Of a DNA stretch of 64,000 bases, positions 35,134 through 43,055 are shown in pieces. The notes under the pieces were generated by a model, which was not told where the DNA came from, ran no database searches, and saw nothing but the letters and a program-made list of their open reading frames with translations. Both the position numbers and the translations under genes were made by a program. The stretch's first letter is position 1. The number at the start of each line of letters is the position of its first letter. Origin of the DNA: Rhodanobacter_A agri (GTDB taxonomy: Bacteria; Pseudomonadota; Gammaproteobacteria; Xanthomonadales; Rhodanobacteraceae); the NCBI RefSeq assembly GCF_044904705.1, contig NZ_JADIKL010000002.1, positions 186,001 through 250,000 of the forward strand, in the 5' to 3' direction.

Positions 35134-35819
35134 ACACATCTCCCCGCGTGCTGGTGATCGACGACGAGGCGCAGATCCGGCGTTTCCTCGACATCGGCTT
35201 GCGCGCCGAGGGTTACCAGGTGTTGCTTGCCGCTACTGCCGCGGAAGGCCTGGCGCAGGCTGCCACCGGCAGTCCGGACCTGGTGATCCTCGACCTCGGC
35301 CTGCCCGATCGCGACGGCCACGAGGTGCTGTCCGAACTGCGCCAGTGGAGTCGGGTGCCGGTGCTGATGCTGTCGGTGCGCGACGCCGAGACCGAAAAGG
35401 TGCGCGCGCTGGACGCCGGCGCCAACGATTACGTGACCAAGCCCTTCGGCATCCAGGAACTGATGGCGCGGCTGCGTGCGCTGCTGCGCCAGCGTCCGGC
35501 CAGCGAACCCGAGGCGCCGCCGCGCTGGGACGATGGCCGGCTCAGCGTGGACCTGCTGCGCCGCGAGGTGCGCCTGGACGGCGCCGAACTCGCGTTGACC
35601 CGCAAGGAGTACGCCGTGTTGGCGATGCTGCTGCGCCACGCCGGCCGCGTGGTCACCCAGCCGCAACTGCTGCGCGAGGTATGGGGGCCCAGCCACGTGG
35701 GCGACAGCCAGTACCTGCGCATCGTGATCGGCAAGCTGCGCCAGAAGCTGGGCGACGACCCGGCCCAGCCACGCTGGCTGAAGACCGAGCCGGGCGTGGG
35801 CTATCGCTTCCTGGGCTGA
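35130..35819 (+). CDS. kdpE: Response regulator KdpE (OmpR/PhoB type)
   Basis: 229 residues. Receiver domain with acidic pair IDDEAQ and phospho-acceptor D55 in LVILDLGLPDRDG, switch residue in MLSVRD and Lys in VTKPFG, followed by a winged-helix DNA-binding domain (LTRKEYAVLAMLLRHAGRVV ... VGDSQYLRIVIGKLRQKL). It activates the kdp structural genes. Start overlaps the kdpD stop (ATGA). Convergent with the MocR-type gene, 15 bp away. Confidence 0.96.
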   Translation: MNTSPRVLVIDDEAQIRRFLDIGLRAEGYQVLLAATAAEGLAQAATGSPDLVILDLGLPDRDGHEVLSELRQWSRVPVLMLSVRDAETEKVRALDAGANDYVTKPFGIQELMARLRALLRQRPASEPEAPPRWDDGRLSVDLLRREVRLDGAELALTRKEYAVLAMLLRHAGRVVTQPQLLREVWGPSHVGDSQYLRIVIGKLRQKLGDDPAQPRWLKTEPGVGYRFLG

Positions 35820-35834
35820 TCGCGCGCCGGTGAT

Positions 35835-37310
35835 TCATGCCTGATGGCGTTTCCTCGGCTGCGCTTCCCGTGCCGCGGCGTCGACCGCGTCCAGGCATTC
35901 GCCGAACAGCTGCATCGCTTCGTGCAATTGCGCCTTGGACAGGCCGCAGTAGCCGAGGATCAGGCCCGGCACGGCCGGCGGATTCTGGTAGTGCGGCGCG
36001 ATGGAGTACAGGCCCAGGCCGCGCTCGTGCGCATCGGCGATCAGCGCGTCGACTTGCGTGTGGTCGTAATCCGGCAGCCAGGCGGTGATGTGCATGCCGG
36101 CATGCGCGTCCGCGATCTGTACGCGCTCGCCGGCATACTGCTGCAGTCCGGCGATCAGCTCGCGCCGCCGTGCATTCAATTCCCGGCTCATATAGCGCAG
36201 ATGGCGCTCGAAGCCGCCGTCCTCCATGAAGTGCGCGAGCGCGGCCTGCTCGATCGCGGGGTTGCCGCGGTCGCACAGGTACTTGGCGTTGATGAAGTCG
36301 CCGCACAGCGCTTCTGGCAACACCATGTAGCCGAGCCGCAGCGCGCCGAACATCACCTTGGAGAAGGTGCCGACATAGATCACCCGGTCGTCGGTATCGA
36401 GCGAGCGCAGAGCCGGCAGCGGCGGCGAGTCGTAGCGCAGTTCGCCATCGTAGTCGTCCTCCATGATCCAGCAGTTCCTGGTCCGCGCGTAGCGCAGCAG
36501 TTCCTGCCGGCGCGACATGGAAAGCGCCGGACCCGCGGGAAACTGGTGGGAAGGGGTGACCATGACCAGGCGCGGCGCCTGCTTCGGCAGGGCGCTGCAG
36601 ACCAGGCCATCGTGGTCGGTGGGGATGGGCAGCAGCGTCGCGCCGTGGGCGCCGAACTGCTGCCAGGCGCCGAAATAATGCGGCTCCTCGATGGCTACCT
36701 CGTCGCCCTCATCCAGCAGCACACGTGCCGCCAGGGCAATCGCCTGCTGGGTGCCGCTGACGATCAACACCTGGTTCGGCGAGGCCCGGACCCCGCGGTG
36801 CCGTGCCAGGTAGTCGCAGATCTGCTCGCGCAGGGCCGGCAGTCCCTGGTTGCTGGCGTATTCGAGTTTGGTGCGCGTGGCGGCCCAGGCGAGTTCGCGT
36901 CCCCAGATGGCGCCCAGAGTCGGATTCACCTGCGGGCGCCCGTACTGCATGTCCAGGCGCCGGTCCCGATGCCGTGCCGCAATCGACCAGTCCGTCAGCT
37001 GCCGCGCCCGTTTCGCGTAGCGCGTGAGTGGAGCGATGGATGGGCTTGACGCTGGTTGCGGCGGCATCGGCTCGGCGCGCGACGTGCTCACGTAGCTGCC
37101 GGAGCCCACGCGACCGATGATGTAACCCTCGGCGCGCAACTGCTCATAGGCAGTCAACACCGTGATGCGGGAAAGTCCCAGTTCCTCGGCCAGCACCCGA
37201 GTGGGGGGCAGGCGCGCGCCAGCAGCCAGCCGGCCGCTGAGGATGGCCGACTTCAAGGCGCGAGTGAGCTGGCTGTAGTTCGGGCCGTGTCCATCGAGCT
37301 CGAGAAACAT
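35835..37310 (-). CDS. MocR/PdxR-type GntR regulator with aminotransferase domain
   Basis: 491 residues. N-terminal winged helix-turn-helix of the GntR family (LTRALKSAILSGRLAAGARLPPTRVLAEELGLSR, about residues 15-80), a linker, then a fold-type I aminotransferase domain with NQGLPALREQICDYLARHRG, the EDDYDGELRYD motif and the PLP-binding Lys K318 in YVGTFSKVMFG. MocR regulators sense PLP or an amino-acid/amine adduct and bind direct repeats, acting as autorepressors and activators of divergent genes. Start 37310 has AGGAG upstream. The effector and target here are unknown; no vitamin B6 or GABA genes are adjacent. Confidence 0.92.
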   Translation of the reverse strand: MFLELDGHGPNYSQLTRALKSAILSGRLAAGARLPPTRVLAEELGLSRITVLTAYEQLRAEGYIIGRVGSGSYVSTSRAEPMPPQPASSPSIAPLTRYAKRARQLTDWSIAARHRDRRLDMQYGRPQVNPTLGAIWGRELAWAATRTKLEYASNQGLPALREQICDYLARHRGVRASPNQVLIVSGTQQAIALAARVLLDEGDEVAIEEPHYFGAWQQFGAHGATLLPIPTDHDGLVCSALPKQAPRLVMVTPSHQFPAGPALSMSRRQELLRYARTRNCWIMEDDYDGELRYDSPPLPALRSLDTDDRVIYVGTFSKVMFGALRLGYMVLPEALCGDFINAKYLCDRGNPAIEQAALAHFMEDGGFERHLRYMSRELNARRRELIAGLQQYAGERVQIADAHAGMHITAWLPDYDHTQVDALIADAHERGLGLYSIAPHYQNPPAVPGLILGYCGLSKAQLHEAMQLFGECLDAVDAAAREAQPRKRHQA

Positions 37311-37734
37311 GGCGTCTCCTGATTGGTTATGGATGCTTCCATGAAATTGGTTATGCGCAGGCGTTACTCCACGCAAGCGTGACGTTTGACGAGTCAAAAA
37401 TTGAAATGGCGGCGCCCACTTGGGGAAAGGGGGCGGCGGGACTATTCCATTTACCTCGTCCAGGCGTTTCGTCATGTGCCACAAGGCATGGTGAAGTGCT
37501 GAATGGCATATACCGATTCGCAAGATATTGCGTCATTGGTCATGCATGGTTCCTATTCATTGGTTCTGTAAAGCCTGCAAATGTTTATTTAGTGTGACCA
37601 GATAGCGAGTTTAAATGAATGGCCAGTTCGACATGCTGGTCCGGCAGCGAATGGAGTCGGGCCGCATGAGGCACGTCGTCGGCAGGCTCGCGCGCCACGC
37701 AAACCACACACAACAAAAAGATGGGAGCTGGAAG
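37311..37734. promoter_or_regulatory. Divergent regulatory region with two pairs of 24-bp-spaced direct repeats
   Basis: ATTGGTTATG occurs at 37322-37331 and 37346-37355; ATTGGTCATG at 37535-37544 and ATTGGTTCTG at 37559-37568. Within each pair the copies start exactly 24 bp apart, all in the same orientation. The left pair sits directly before the mocR ribosome-binding site; the right pair is followed by TTTATT 18 bp after the last TTGGTT, a plausible -35/-10 pair for the rightward gene. This arrangement fits a MocR operator acting on both sides. The rest of the 424 bp holds no convincing gene. Confidence 0.65.
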
Positions 37735-37992
37735 ATGCGCGCGAGGTTCTACCCGGAGGAGTTGAAGGATGAGGCCATCCGGCTGGTGGTCAAGCATCGT
37801 TTTACCGCGCGGGAAGCGGCGCTGCAGCTGGGTTTGCGCAGCGAGGTCGTGCGGGTGTGGGTGCGCCGGTTCCGCTACGGAAAAGCCCGTTCCGGCGAAG
37901 TCGATCATCTGCGTGCCCGCGTGGAAAAGCTTGTGATGGAACGCGACACGCTTGCCAGCATTACCGCACGTCTTCTCACGAAAACGAGTTGA
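37735..37992 (+). CDS. Orphan IS3 OrfA-like helix-turn-helix protein
   Basis: 85 residues: MRARFYPEELKDEAIRLVV, a helix-turn-helix (FTAREAALQLGLRSEVVRVWVRRF) and a C-terminal coiled segment (VDHLRARVEKLVMERDTLASI). Order and size are those of IS3-family OrfA, where the helix-turn-helix is followed by a leucine-zipper-like helix. No OrfB integrase (DDE) frame, inverted repeats or target duplication is visible, so it is either a remnant or a domesticated regulator. Start 37735 has GGGAG nine bases upstream; the frame is open to an ATG at 37615. It is divergent from mocR and precedes a TonB receptor. Confidence 0.7.
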   Translation: MRARFYPEELKDEAIRLVVKHRFTAREAALQLGLRSEVVRVWVRRFRYGKARSGEVDHLRARVEKLVMERDTLASITARLLTKTS

Positions 37993-38068
37993 TCCGTATA
38001 AACGGAAAACGAAACAAGAAAATGCGCGATTACCCGGTTGAGCGGGTTATCCGTTATCGCTTGTGCAA

Positions 38069-38083
38069 GTGATTTTGAATCAC
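38069..38083 (+). promoter_or_regulatory. Palindromic site upstream of the Oar-like receptor gene
   Basis: GTGATT-TTG-AATCAC, a perfect 6-bp inverted repeat 77 bp before the receptor start. The half-sites resemble CRP/Clp or FNR-type GTGA..TCAC boxes but the spacing is one base longer than the Clp consensus, so the binding protein is unclear. Confidence 0.35.
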
Positions 38084-38159
38084 GGGGAATAACTTTATCT
38101 GGTCCGCGGGCTTGAATGGCTGGGGCCTTTGTTAATGGCATATGCCGGGGAGTCGCTTA

Positions 38160-41100
38160 ATGAATATCGCAAAACTTCGTAATCCATCGTTGCATGGCGC
38201 GCGTCTGCGTCGAACGGCATTGGCATTGGCCATTGCCACTGGCGCGGGAATGAGCGGTCAGGTGCTGGCGCAGGCCACCACCGGCACCATCTTCGGTAGT
38301 GCGCCCACCTCCGGTGCCACGGTGCAGGTCACCGGCGGCGCAGGCGTCAACCGCACGGTCTCGGTCGACAGCACGGGTCACTACTCGGTGACGGTGCCGG
38401 TCGGCAGCTACACGGTCAACCTGCTGCAGAACGGCACCGTGGTGCAGTCGCACAGCAACGTCAGCCCCGTCGCGGGCGGCGCGTCCGAGGCCGATTTCGC
38501 GCAGGCCGGTGGCGACAATGCGAAGTCGTTGGGCACGGTGACGGTGACGGCCAATGCGCTGCCCGCGATCGACGTGACCTCCACCACCCAGAACCTCACC
38601 ATCACCTCGCAGCAGCTGGCGCAGTTGCCGCTGGCCCGCAGCTCGGCGTCCATCGCCCTGCTGGCGCCGGGTACGGCCGCCGGTGCGGCCATGCTGGGTG
38701 GCGGTCCCACCGGTGAAGCGGTGGTTTCGTTCGGTGGTTCCTCCATCGTCGAGAACGCCTACTACATCAACGGTTTCAACACTTCCGATCCGCTGAGCAA
38801 CACCGGCGGCATCACGCTGCCCTATGGCTCGATCGACCAGCAGCAGACCCTCACCAGCGGTTATGGCGCCCAGTACGGCCGTTCGGCCGGCGGCGTGATC
38901 AGCCAGGTGGGCAAGAGCGGCACCAACGACTGGCACTTCGGCGGCCAGGTGTTGTGGGCGCCGACGTTTGCGCGCGAAAGCGCCGTGAACAACTACTGGA
39001 ACAATCCGCTGAGCACCACGTCAGGGGAAATGTACGGAAATCTCCAGTCGTACAACCGGCGCGAAAACAGCTGGAATACGGTCTACGACGCCTACGTCGG
39101 CGGCCCGCTGATCAAGGACACGCTGTTCCTGTTCCTGTCGGCCGAAGCCGACAAGACGCAGGGCCAGGTGATGCAGAGCGTCAATGCCGGCAAGATGTAT
39201 TACTACAAGAACAGCGATCCCAAGTTCTACGGCAAGCTGGACTGGAACATCAATTCCAGCAACATCCTGTCGTTGACCGGCATCTACAACTCGGCGCAGA
39301 ACGATCCGAGCCAGTACTACAACTACGACAGCATCGCGCACGCGATCGGTAATTTCGCGAGCCTGGGCCAGCGCAACAAGACGTCCTTCGGCATCTGGGT
39401 CGCCAAGTACACGTCGTACATCACCGACAACCTGACGGCGAACCTGATGTTCGGCAAGATGGACGGCAAGTACTACTCGTACCAGCCGCCGTTCCCTGGC
39501 TACGACCCCAACCAGACCTATATCGGCAACGGTGGGCAGTTCCAGAACCCGGCGTACCTGTCGTGCGCCAGCTGCTACGTCAACAACTCGAACGTCAACC
39601 TGTATCAGAGCAACCCGGGGCACAAGTCGGAAGTACGCAACCTGCGCCTCGACTTCGACTGGAAGCTGGGTAACCACGACATCCAGTTCGGTATCGACAA
39701 CGACACCGATATCGACAAGGCGGATGGCCAGACGGTGACCGGTCCGGGCTACGCCTGGTACTACGAGCAGGCCGGTTCGCCGACCACCGACGCGGTGGGC
39801 GGTCTGGTTGGCCCGGGTACGCCGTGCGTTCCGGTCAATGGCGCGATGACGAAGGGTTGCTACGTCACCAAGTACGTGTTCACCACCAGCGCATCGGTGG
39901 AAGTGATGCAGCGTGCGCAGTACATCCAGGACAACTGGCAGGTCACGCCGAACCTCCTGCTCAACATCGGCCTGCGCAACGACCAGTTCACCAACTACAA
40001 CCCGGCGGGCCAGGCTTACCTGCGTCTGACCAAGCCGCAGTGGGCGCCGCGCGTCGGCTTCAGCTGGGACGTGTTCGGCGACTCCACGCTCAAGGTGTTC
40101 GGCAACCTGGGTCGTTACTACCTGGCGATGCCCACCGCCGTCGCGCTGCGCGTGGCCGGCGCCCCGCTGTACACGAACCAGTTCTACACCTACTCGGGCA
40201 TCAACAGCGACGGTACGCCGATCAACCCGACCCTCATCCCAAACAGCCTCCCGAACAACGTCTACTACGTCAACGGCGAGAACGGGCAGCCGATCGATGC
40301 CAAGGTGGCGTCGGCCCAGAATCTGAAGGCTGAATACCAGGATCAGTTCGTCCTGGGCATGCAGCAGCAGATCAACTCGTCGTGGGTGTATGGCGTTACG
40401 GGTACGGTCAACAAGATCGGCCGCGCGATCGACGACACGGATGCCGGCGGTCCGGATGCTCCGGCGATCATCGCCGCGGCGGCGGCCCAGGGCATCACCC
40501 TCGATCCGACCCTCATCAGCCAGAGCGTGCTGATCAACCCGGGCCAGGCCAATACCTTCGTGATCCCGAACGGCAAGGGCGGCTACTACAACGTGAAGGT
40601 CAGCAACGCCCAGCTCGGCATGCCGCAGCTGAAGCGCAAGTACTACTCGGCCGACCTGTACCTGGAGCACCCGTTCGACGGCAAGTGGTGGGCCAAGATC
40701 GACTACACCTTCTCGCGCAGCTACGGCAACTACGAAGGTCCGGTGCAGTCCAACATCGGCCAGGGCGGCAGCTCGCAGTCCGGTACGGAGCAGTGGGACT
40801 TCCCGCAGATCATGTCGTACTCCAACGGTCTGCTGGCCAACGACCAGAAGCATCAGCTGCGCATCTATGGTTCGTACCAGGTCACGCCGGAATGGAGCGT
40901 GGGCGGTACCTACCGCATCGCTTCGGGTACGCCGGCGTCCTGCCTGGGCTTCTACGGGCCGCAGCAGAGCGATCCGGGTGGCACCTACGGCGCTTCGTAC
41001 CACTGGTGCAACGGCGTGCCGACGCCGGGCGGCACCACGGGCTTCACGCCGTGGACGCATCAGTTGAACCTGCAGGTGGACTACCGTCCGGAATTCGCCA

Positions 41101-41294
41101 AGCACAAGCTGGACTTCAGCCTGCAGATCCACAACGTGTTCAACGAGCAGAACCCCACGCAGTACTACGCGACCTACAACTCGGGCAACGCGCCCGGTCC
41201 GGGTCAGACGGCTGCGTTCGACCCCGGCTATCGTCTGCCTTACGCACTCGAGAACCCGCGTTACCTGCAGTTCGGCATCTCGTACGACTACTGA
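38160..41294 (+). CDS. TonB-dependent receptor, Oar-like, with carboxypeptidase-regulatory-like N-terminal domain
   Basis: 1044 residues. Signal peptide (LALAIATGAGMSGQVLAQ), then a small beta-sandwich domain (GTIFGSAPTSGATVQVTGGAG ... about 28-110), a TonB-box-like SLGTVTVTA, a plug domain (PLARSSASIALLAPG ... IVENAYYINGFNTSDP) and a long Tyr/Asn/Gly-rich barrel ending FGISYDY with terminal aromatic. Oar-type receptors take up large or complex substrates through the outer membrane with TonB energy; the substrate is unknown. Start 38160 has GGGGAG upstream. A very strong terminator follows. Confidence 0.92.
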   Translation: MNIAKLRNPSLHGARLRRTALALAIATGAGMSGQVLAQATTGTIFGSAPTSGATVQVTGGAGVNRTVSVDSTGHYSVTVPVGSYTVNLLQNGTVVQSHSNVSPVAGGASEADFAQAGGDNAKSLGTVTVTANALPAIDVTSTTQNLTITSQQLAQLPLARSSASIALLAPGTAAGAAMLGGGPTGEAVVSFGGSSIVENAYYINGFNTSDPLSNTGGITLPYGSIDQQQTLTSGYGAQYGRSAGGVISQVGKSGTNDWHFGGQVLWAPTFARESAVNNYWNNPLSTTSGEMYGNLQSYNRRENSWNTVYDAYVGGPLIKDTLFLFLSAEADKTQGQVMQSVNAGKMYYYKNSDPKFYGKLDWNINSSNILSLTGIYNSAQNDPSQYYNYDSIAHAIGNFASLGQRNKTSFGIWVAKYTSYITDNLTANLMFGKMDGKYYSYQPPFPGYDPNQTYIGNGGQFQNPAYLSCASCYVNNSNVNLYQSNPGHKSEVRNLRLDFDWKLGNHDIQFGIDNDTDIDKADGQTVTGPGYAWYYEQAGSPTTDAVGGLVGPGTPCVPVNGAMTKGCYVTKYVFTTSASVEVMQRAQYIQDNWQVTPNLLLNIGLRNDQFTNYNPAGQAYLRLTKPQWAPRVGFSWDVFGDSTLKVFGNLGRYYLAMPTAVALRVAGAPLYTNQFYTYSGINSDGTPINPTLIPNSLPNNVYYVNGENGQPIDAKVASAQNLKAEYQDQFVLGMQQQINSSWVYGVTGTVNKIGRAIDDTDAGGPDAPAIIAAAAAQGITLDPTLISQSVLINPGQANTFVIPNGKGGYYNVKVSNAQLGMPQLKRKYYSADLYLEHPFDGKWWAKIDYTFSRSYGNYEGPVQSNIGQGGSSQSGTEQWDFPQIMSYSNGLLANDQKHQLRIYGSYQVTPEWSVGGTYRIASGTPASCLGFYGPQQSDPGGTYGASYHWCNGVPTPGGTTGFTPWTHQLNLQVDYRPEFAKHKLDFSLQIHNVFNEQNPTQYYATYNSGNAPGPGQTAAFDPGYRLPYALENPRYLQFGISYDY

Positions 41295-41335
41295 TCGCGA
41301 CAGCGACTGCAGAGCCCGGAGTTTCGGGCATGAGA

Positions 41336-41373
41336 ACGACAAAGGCCGCCAGGAAACTGGCGGCCTTTGTCGT
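41336..41373 (+). terminator. Strong hairpin terminator after the Oar-like receptor
   Basis: Perfect 17-bp stem ACGACAAAGGCCGCCAG / CTGGCGGCCTTTGTCGT with a GAAA tetraloop, 41 bp beyond the stop codon. The stem carries its own A-tract and T-tract flanks (AAAGG / CCTTT), so it can act in both directions. Confidence 0.9.
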
Positions 41374-41641
41374 ATGGGTGTCGCCCGACTCGCATGGGTG
41401 CCTTGCGTGTGGCCGTGGTGCGGGGATGGGGCTGTTCTGGAATCTGTTGCCCTGGACGAGCGCTCCCCGATCTCCGCCGGCGCGGGGCGGCATCGGCCGA
41501 CACCAGGCGTCTGAGCGGGATGACGGCAACCGCCGGCCTGCGATGGATGCGTCCGGCCCCCGGCAAGGTATGATGGCCGGCACTTCAACCCCGGCCGCAA
41601 TCTCACTTCAAGTGCGGCCGGCTCAACCAGGAAACGAATCC
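41374..41641 (+). promoter_or_regulatory. ssb upstream region with leader hairpin
   Basis: No gene seen. TATGAT at 41569-41574 is a candidate -10 box; no good -35 is apparent. A 9-bp inverted repeat CCGGCCGCA (41591-41599) / TGCGGCCGG (41613-41621) with a 13-nt loop lies in the leader, ending 10 bases before the AGGAAA ribosome-binding site; it could modulate ssb translation. Confidence 0.45.
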
Positions 41642-42172
41642 ATGGCACGCGGTATCAACAAAGTCATTCTTGTCGGCAACCTCGGCAACGATCCGGAGGT
41701 GCGCTACACCGGCAGCGGCACCGCCATCGCCACGCTGAGCGTGGCTACTTCCGAAAGCTGGACCGACAAGCAGAGCGGCGAGCGCCAGGAGCGCACCGAG
41801 TGGCACCGCGTGAAGATGTTCGGCAAATTGGCCGAGATCGCCGGCGAGTACCTGAAGAAGGGCCGGCAGGTCTATATCGAAGGCTCGCTGCGCACTGAGA
41901 AGTACACCGACAAGAGCGGCGTGGAGAAATACTCCACCGACATCGTGGCCAGCGACATGCAGATGCTCGGCGGTCCCGGCGGCGGCGAGGGCGGCAGCGG
42001 TGGTGGCGGTGGCTTCCAGCGTGAACGCCCGCAGGGCGGCCAGCGCTCCCAGGGTGGCGGCAACTACGGCGGCGGCGGTGGCTACGGCAACCAGTCGCGC
42101 GGCGGCGGCGCGCCGGCACCGGCGGCGCCTGCCAACAACGGCGGCTTCGAGGACGACGATATTCCGTTCTGA
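41642..42172 (+). CDS. ssb: Single-stranded DNA-binding protein
   Basis: 176 residues. OB-fold domain (1-110) with MARGINKVILVGNLGNDPEVRYT, WHRVKMFGKLAEIAGEYLKKG and VYIEGSLRTEKYTD, a Gly/Gln/Arg-rich flexible linker, and the acidic tip DDDIPF that recruits partner proteins, including the polymerase III chi subunit encoded at 429-848. Length matches E. coli SSB (178). AGGAAA ribosome-binding site; terminator downstream. Confidence 0.97.
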   Translation: MARGINKVILVGNLGNDPEVRYTGSGTAIATLSVATSESWTDKQSGERQERTEWHRVKMFGKLAEIAGEYLKKGRQVYIEGSLRTEKYTDKSGVEKYSTDIVASDMQMLGGPGGGEGGSGGGGGFQRERPQGGQRSQGGGNYGGGGGYGNQSRGGGAPAPAAPANNGGFEDDDIPF

Positions 42173-42208
42173 GTTCTACCAACGGATTGTCTGTATCATT
42201 TTATGACT

Positions 42209-42236
42209 AAGCCCGCGTATCTGCGGGCTTTTTTTT
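42209..42236 (+). terminator. Rho-independent terminator of ssb
   Basis: Stem AAGCCCGC / GCGGGCTT (8 bp), 6-nt loop, followed by six further T residues, 37 bp after the ssb stop. Confidence 0.93.
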
Positions 42237-42345
42237 ACACTCGGCGAGGCCGGAAAATGCGTTCGTAGGGAGTCTGTGTGATTGAGCGAACGCGAACACC
42301 CCCTCCAGGCACAGGTTCGCGCATAAATGCGCGTCACTTCGACGA

Positions 42346-42816
42346 TCACCCATAGGCAATACCCAGGTGGGTTTCCGCCTGCGCCACTCCTCCGTAATGA
42401 AAAGTGGAGTGCTCTGCCACTGTCATAAGATAGAGCGTGCCGGAACCTTGCCCCCCAGGCAGTATCGACGGCATCCAGTCATGGAAGTGGTGCCAAACGT
42501 AGCCAGCTGGTGTCTGGTGGTAGCCGCACGCGGCATTCGCAAGAAAGAAATCGCCTGCCCGGGTTCCGGTATAGAAGACTCGAGTCCTGCGCAGAAAGTG
42601 GGTCCCCGGATGGAGACCAAGCCTCTGCTGGCCGGCGATGTCGAAAAACTCCATGTAGGGATCGATCTCGCCTGGTGTGAAGTACCTTGCCTTTCTGCGC
42701 ACTCGCCTGCCGAGCTGGATGTTCTCGCGCTCTATGCCCTGACGTCTAAGGCGATCCTTGAGTACGCGGTTCTTGAAATTCATTACGCCGGTCTTCGAGC
42801 GCGTCTGTCGGGCCAT
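42346..42816 (-). CDS. Orphan WHH/HNH-endo VII-type nuclease domain protein
   Basis: 156 residues. The C-terminal part contains GYHQTPAGYVWHHFHDW followed by TLYLMTVAEHSTFHYGGVAQ, the pattern of the WHH/colicin-DNase-like branch of the HNH/endonuclease VII superfamily (GYxWHH ... L..H ....H.G). The N-terminal ~60 residues are basic (RSKTGVMNFKNRVLKDRLRRQGIERE) and carry no signal peptide. Such domains usually form the toxic tip of polymorphic toxins; here it stands alone, with neither a delivery domain nor an evident immunity gene beside it. The start at 42816 has AGGAA nine bases upstream; the frame is open to 42930. Confidence 0.6.
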   Translation of the reverse strand: MARQTRSKTGVMNFKNRVLKDRLRRQGIERENIQLGRRVRRKARYFTPGEIDPYMEFFDIAGQQRLGLHPGTHFLRRTRVFYTGTRAGDFFLANAACGYHQTPAGYVWHHFHDWMPSILPGGQGSGTLYLMTVAEHSTFHYGGVAQAETHLGIAYG

Positions 42817-43055
42817 CGCGGTTCGTTCCTGATGTGCGGGGGTCGTCCTTTCGGAGGGGACCCGGAACCTACGTCCGGGCGACATTCGGCTTGGTCGAAG
42901 GCCGGAATGTCGCTTCCTTTTCTTGACCAATGCGGGAATCTGCGCCCAATCCTGTCAGCGGATGCAGTTCCGTTACGAAAGGTGCGCTGGTTCTGGCTGA
43001 AGCGACCTGGTTTTTCCGAGTCAGTCGGTAGTAGAGGTTGCGATGCCCTGCGTGG
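42817..43055. other. Intergenic region with imperfect hairpin
   Basis: No gene seen. An imperfect inverted repeat GCGACATTC-GGC (42879-42890) / GCCGGAATGTCGC (42901-42913), with one bulged base, precedes a CTTCCTTTTCTT tract on the plus strand. It could be a terminator-like or mobile-element-derived structure; its copy number elsewhere is unknown. Confidence 0.4.

Noticed and set aside
37735..38159. A complete IS3 element around the OrfA-like gene
   Set aside because: No OrfB integrase frame, no terminal inverted repeats and no target-site duplication are visible.
42879..42913. Terminator for a plus-strand gene
   Set aside because: The hairpin and T-rich tract have no plus-strand gene upstream other than ssb, which already has a strong terminator at 42209; kept only as an unexplained inverted repeat.
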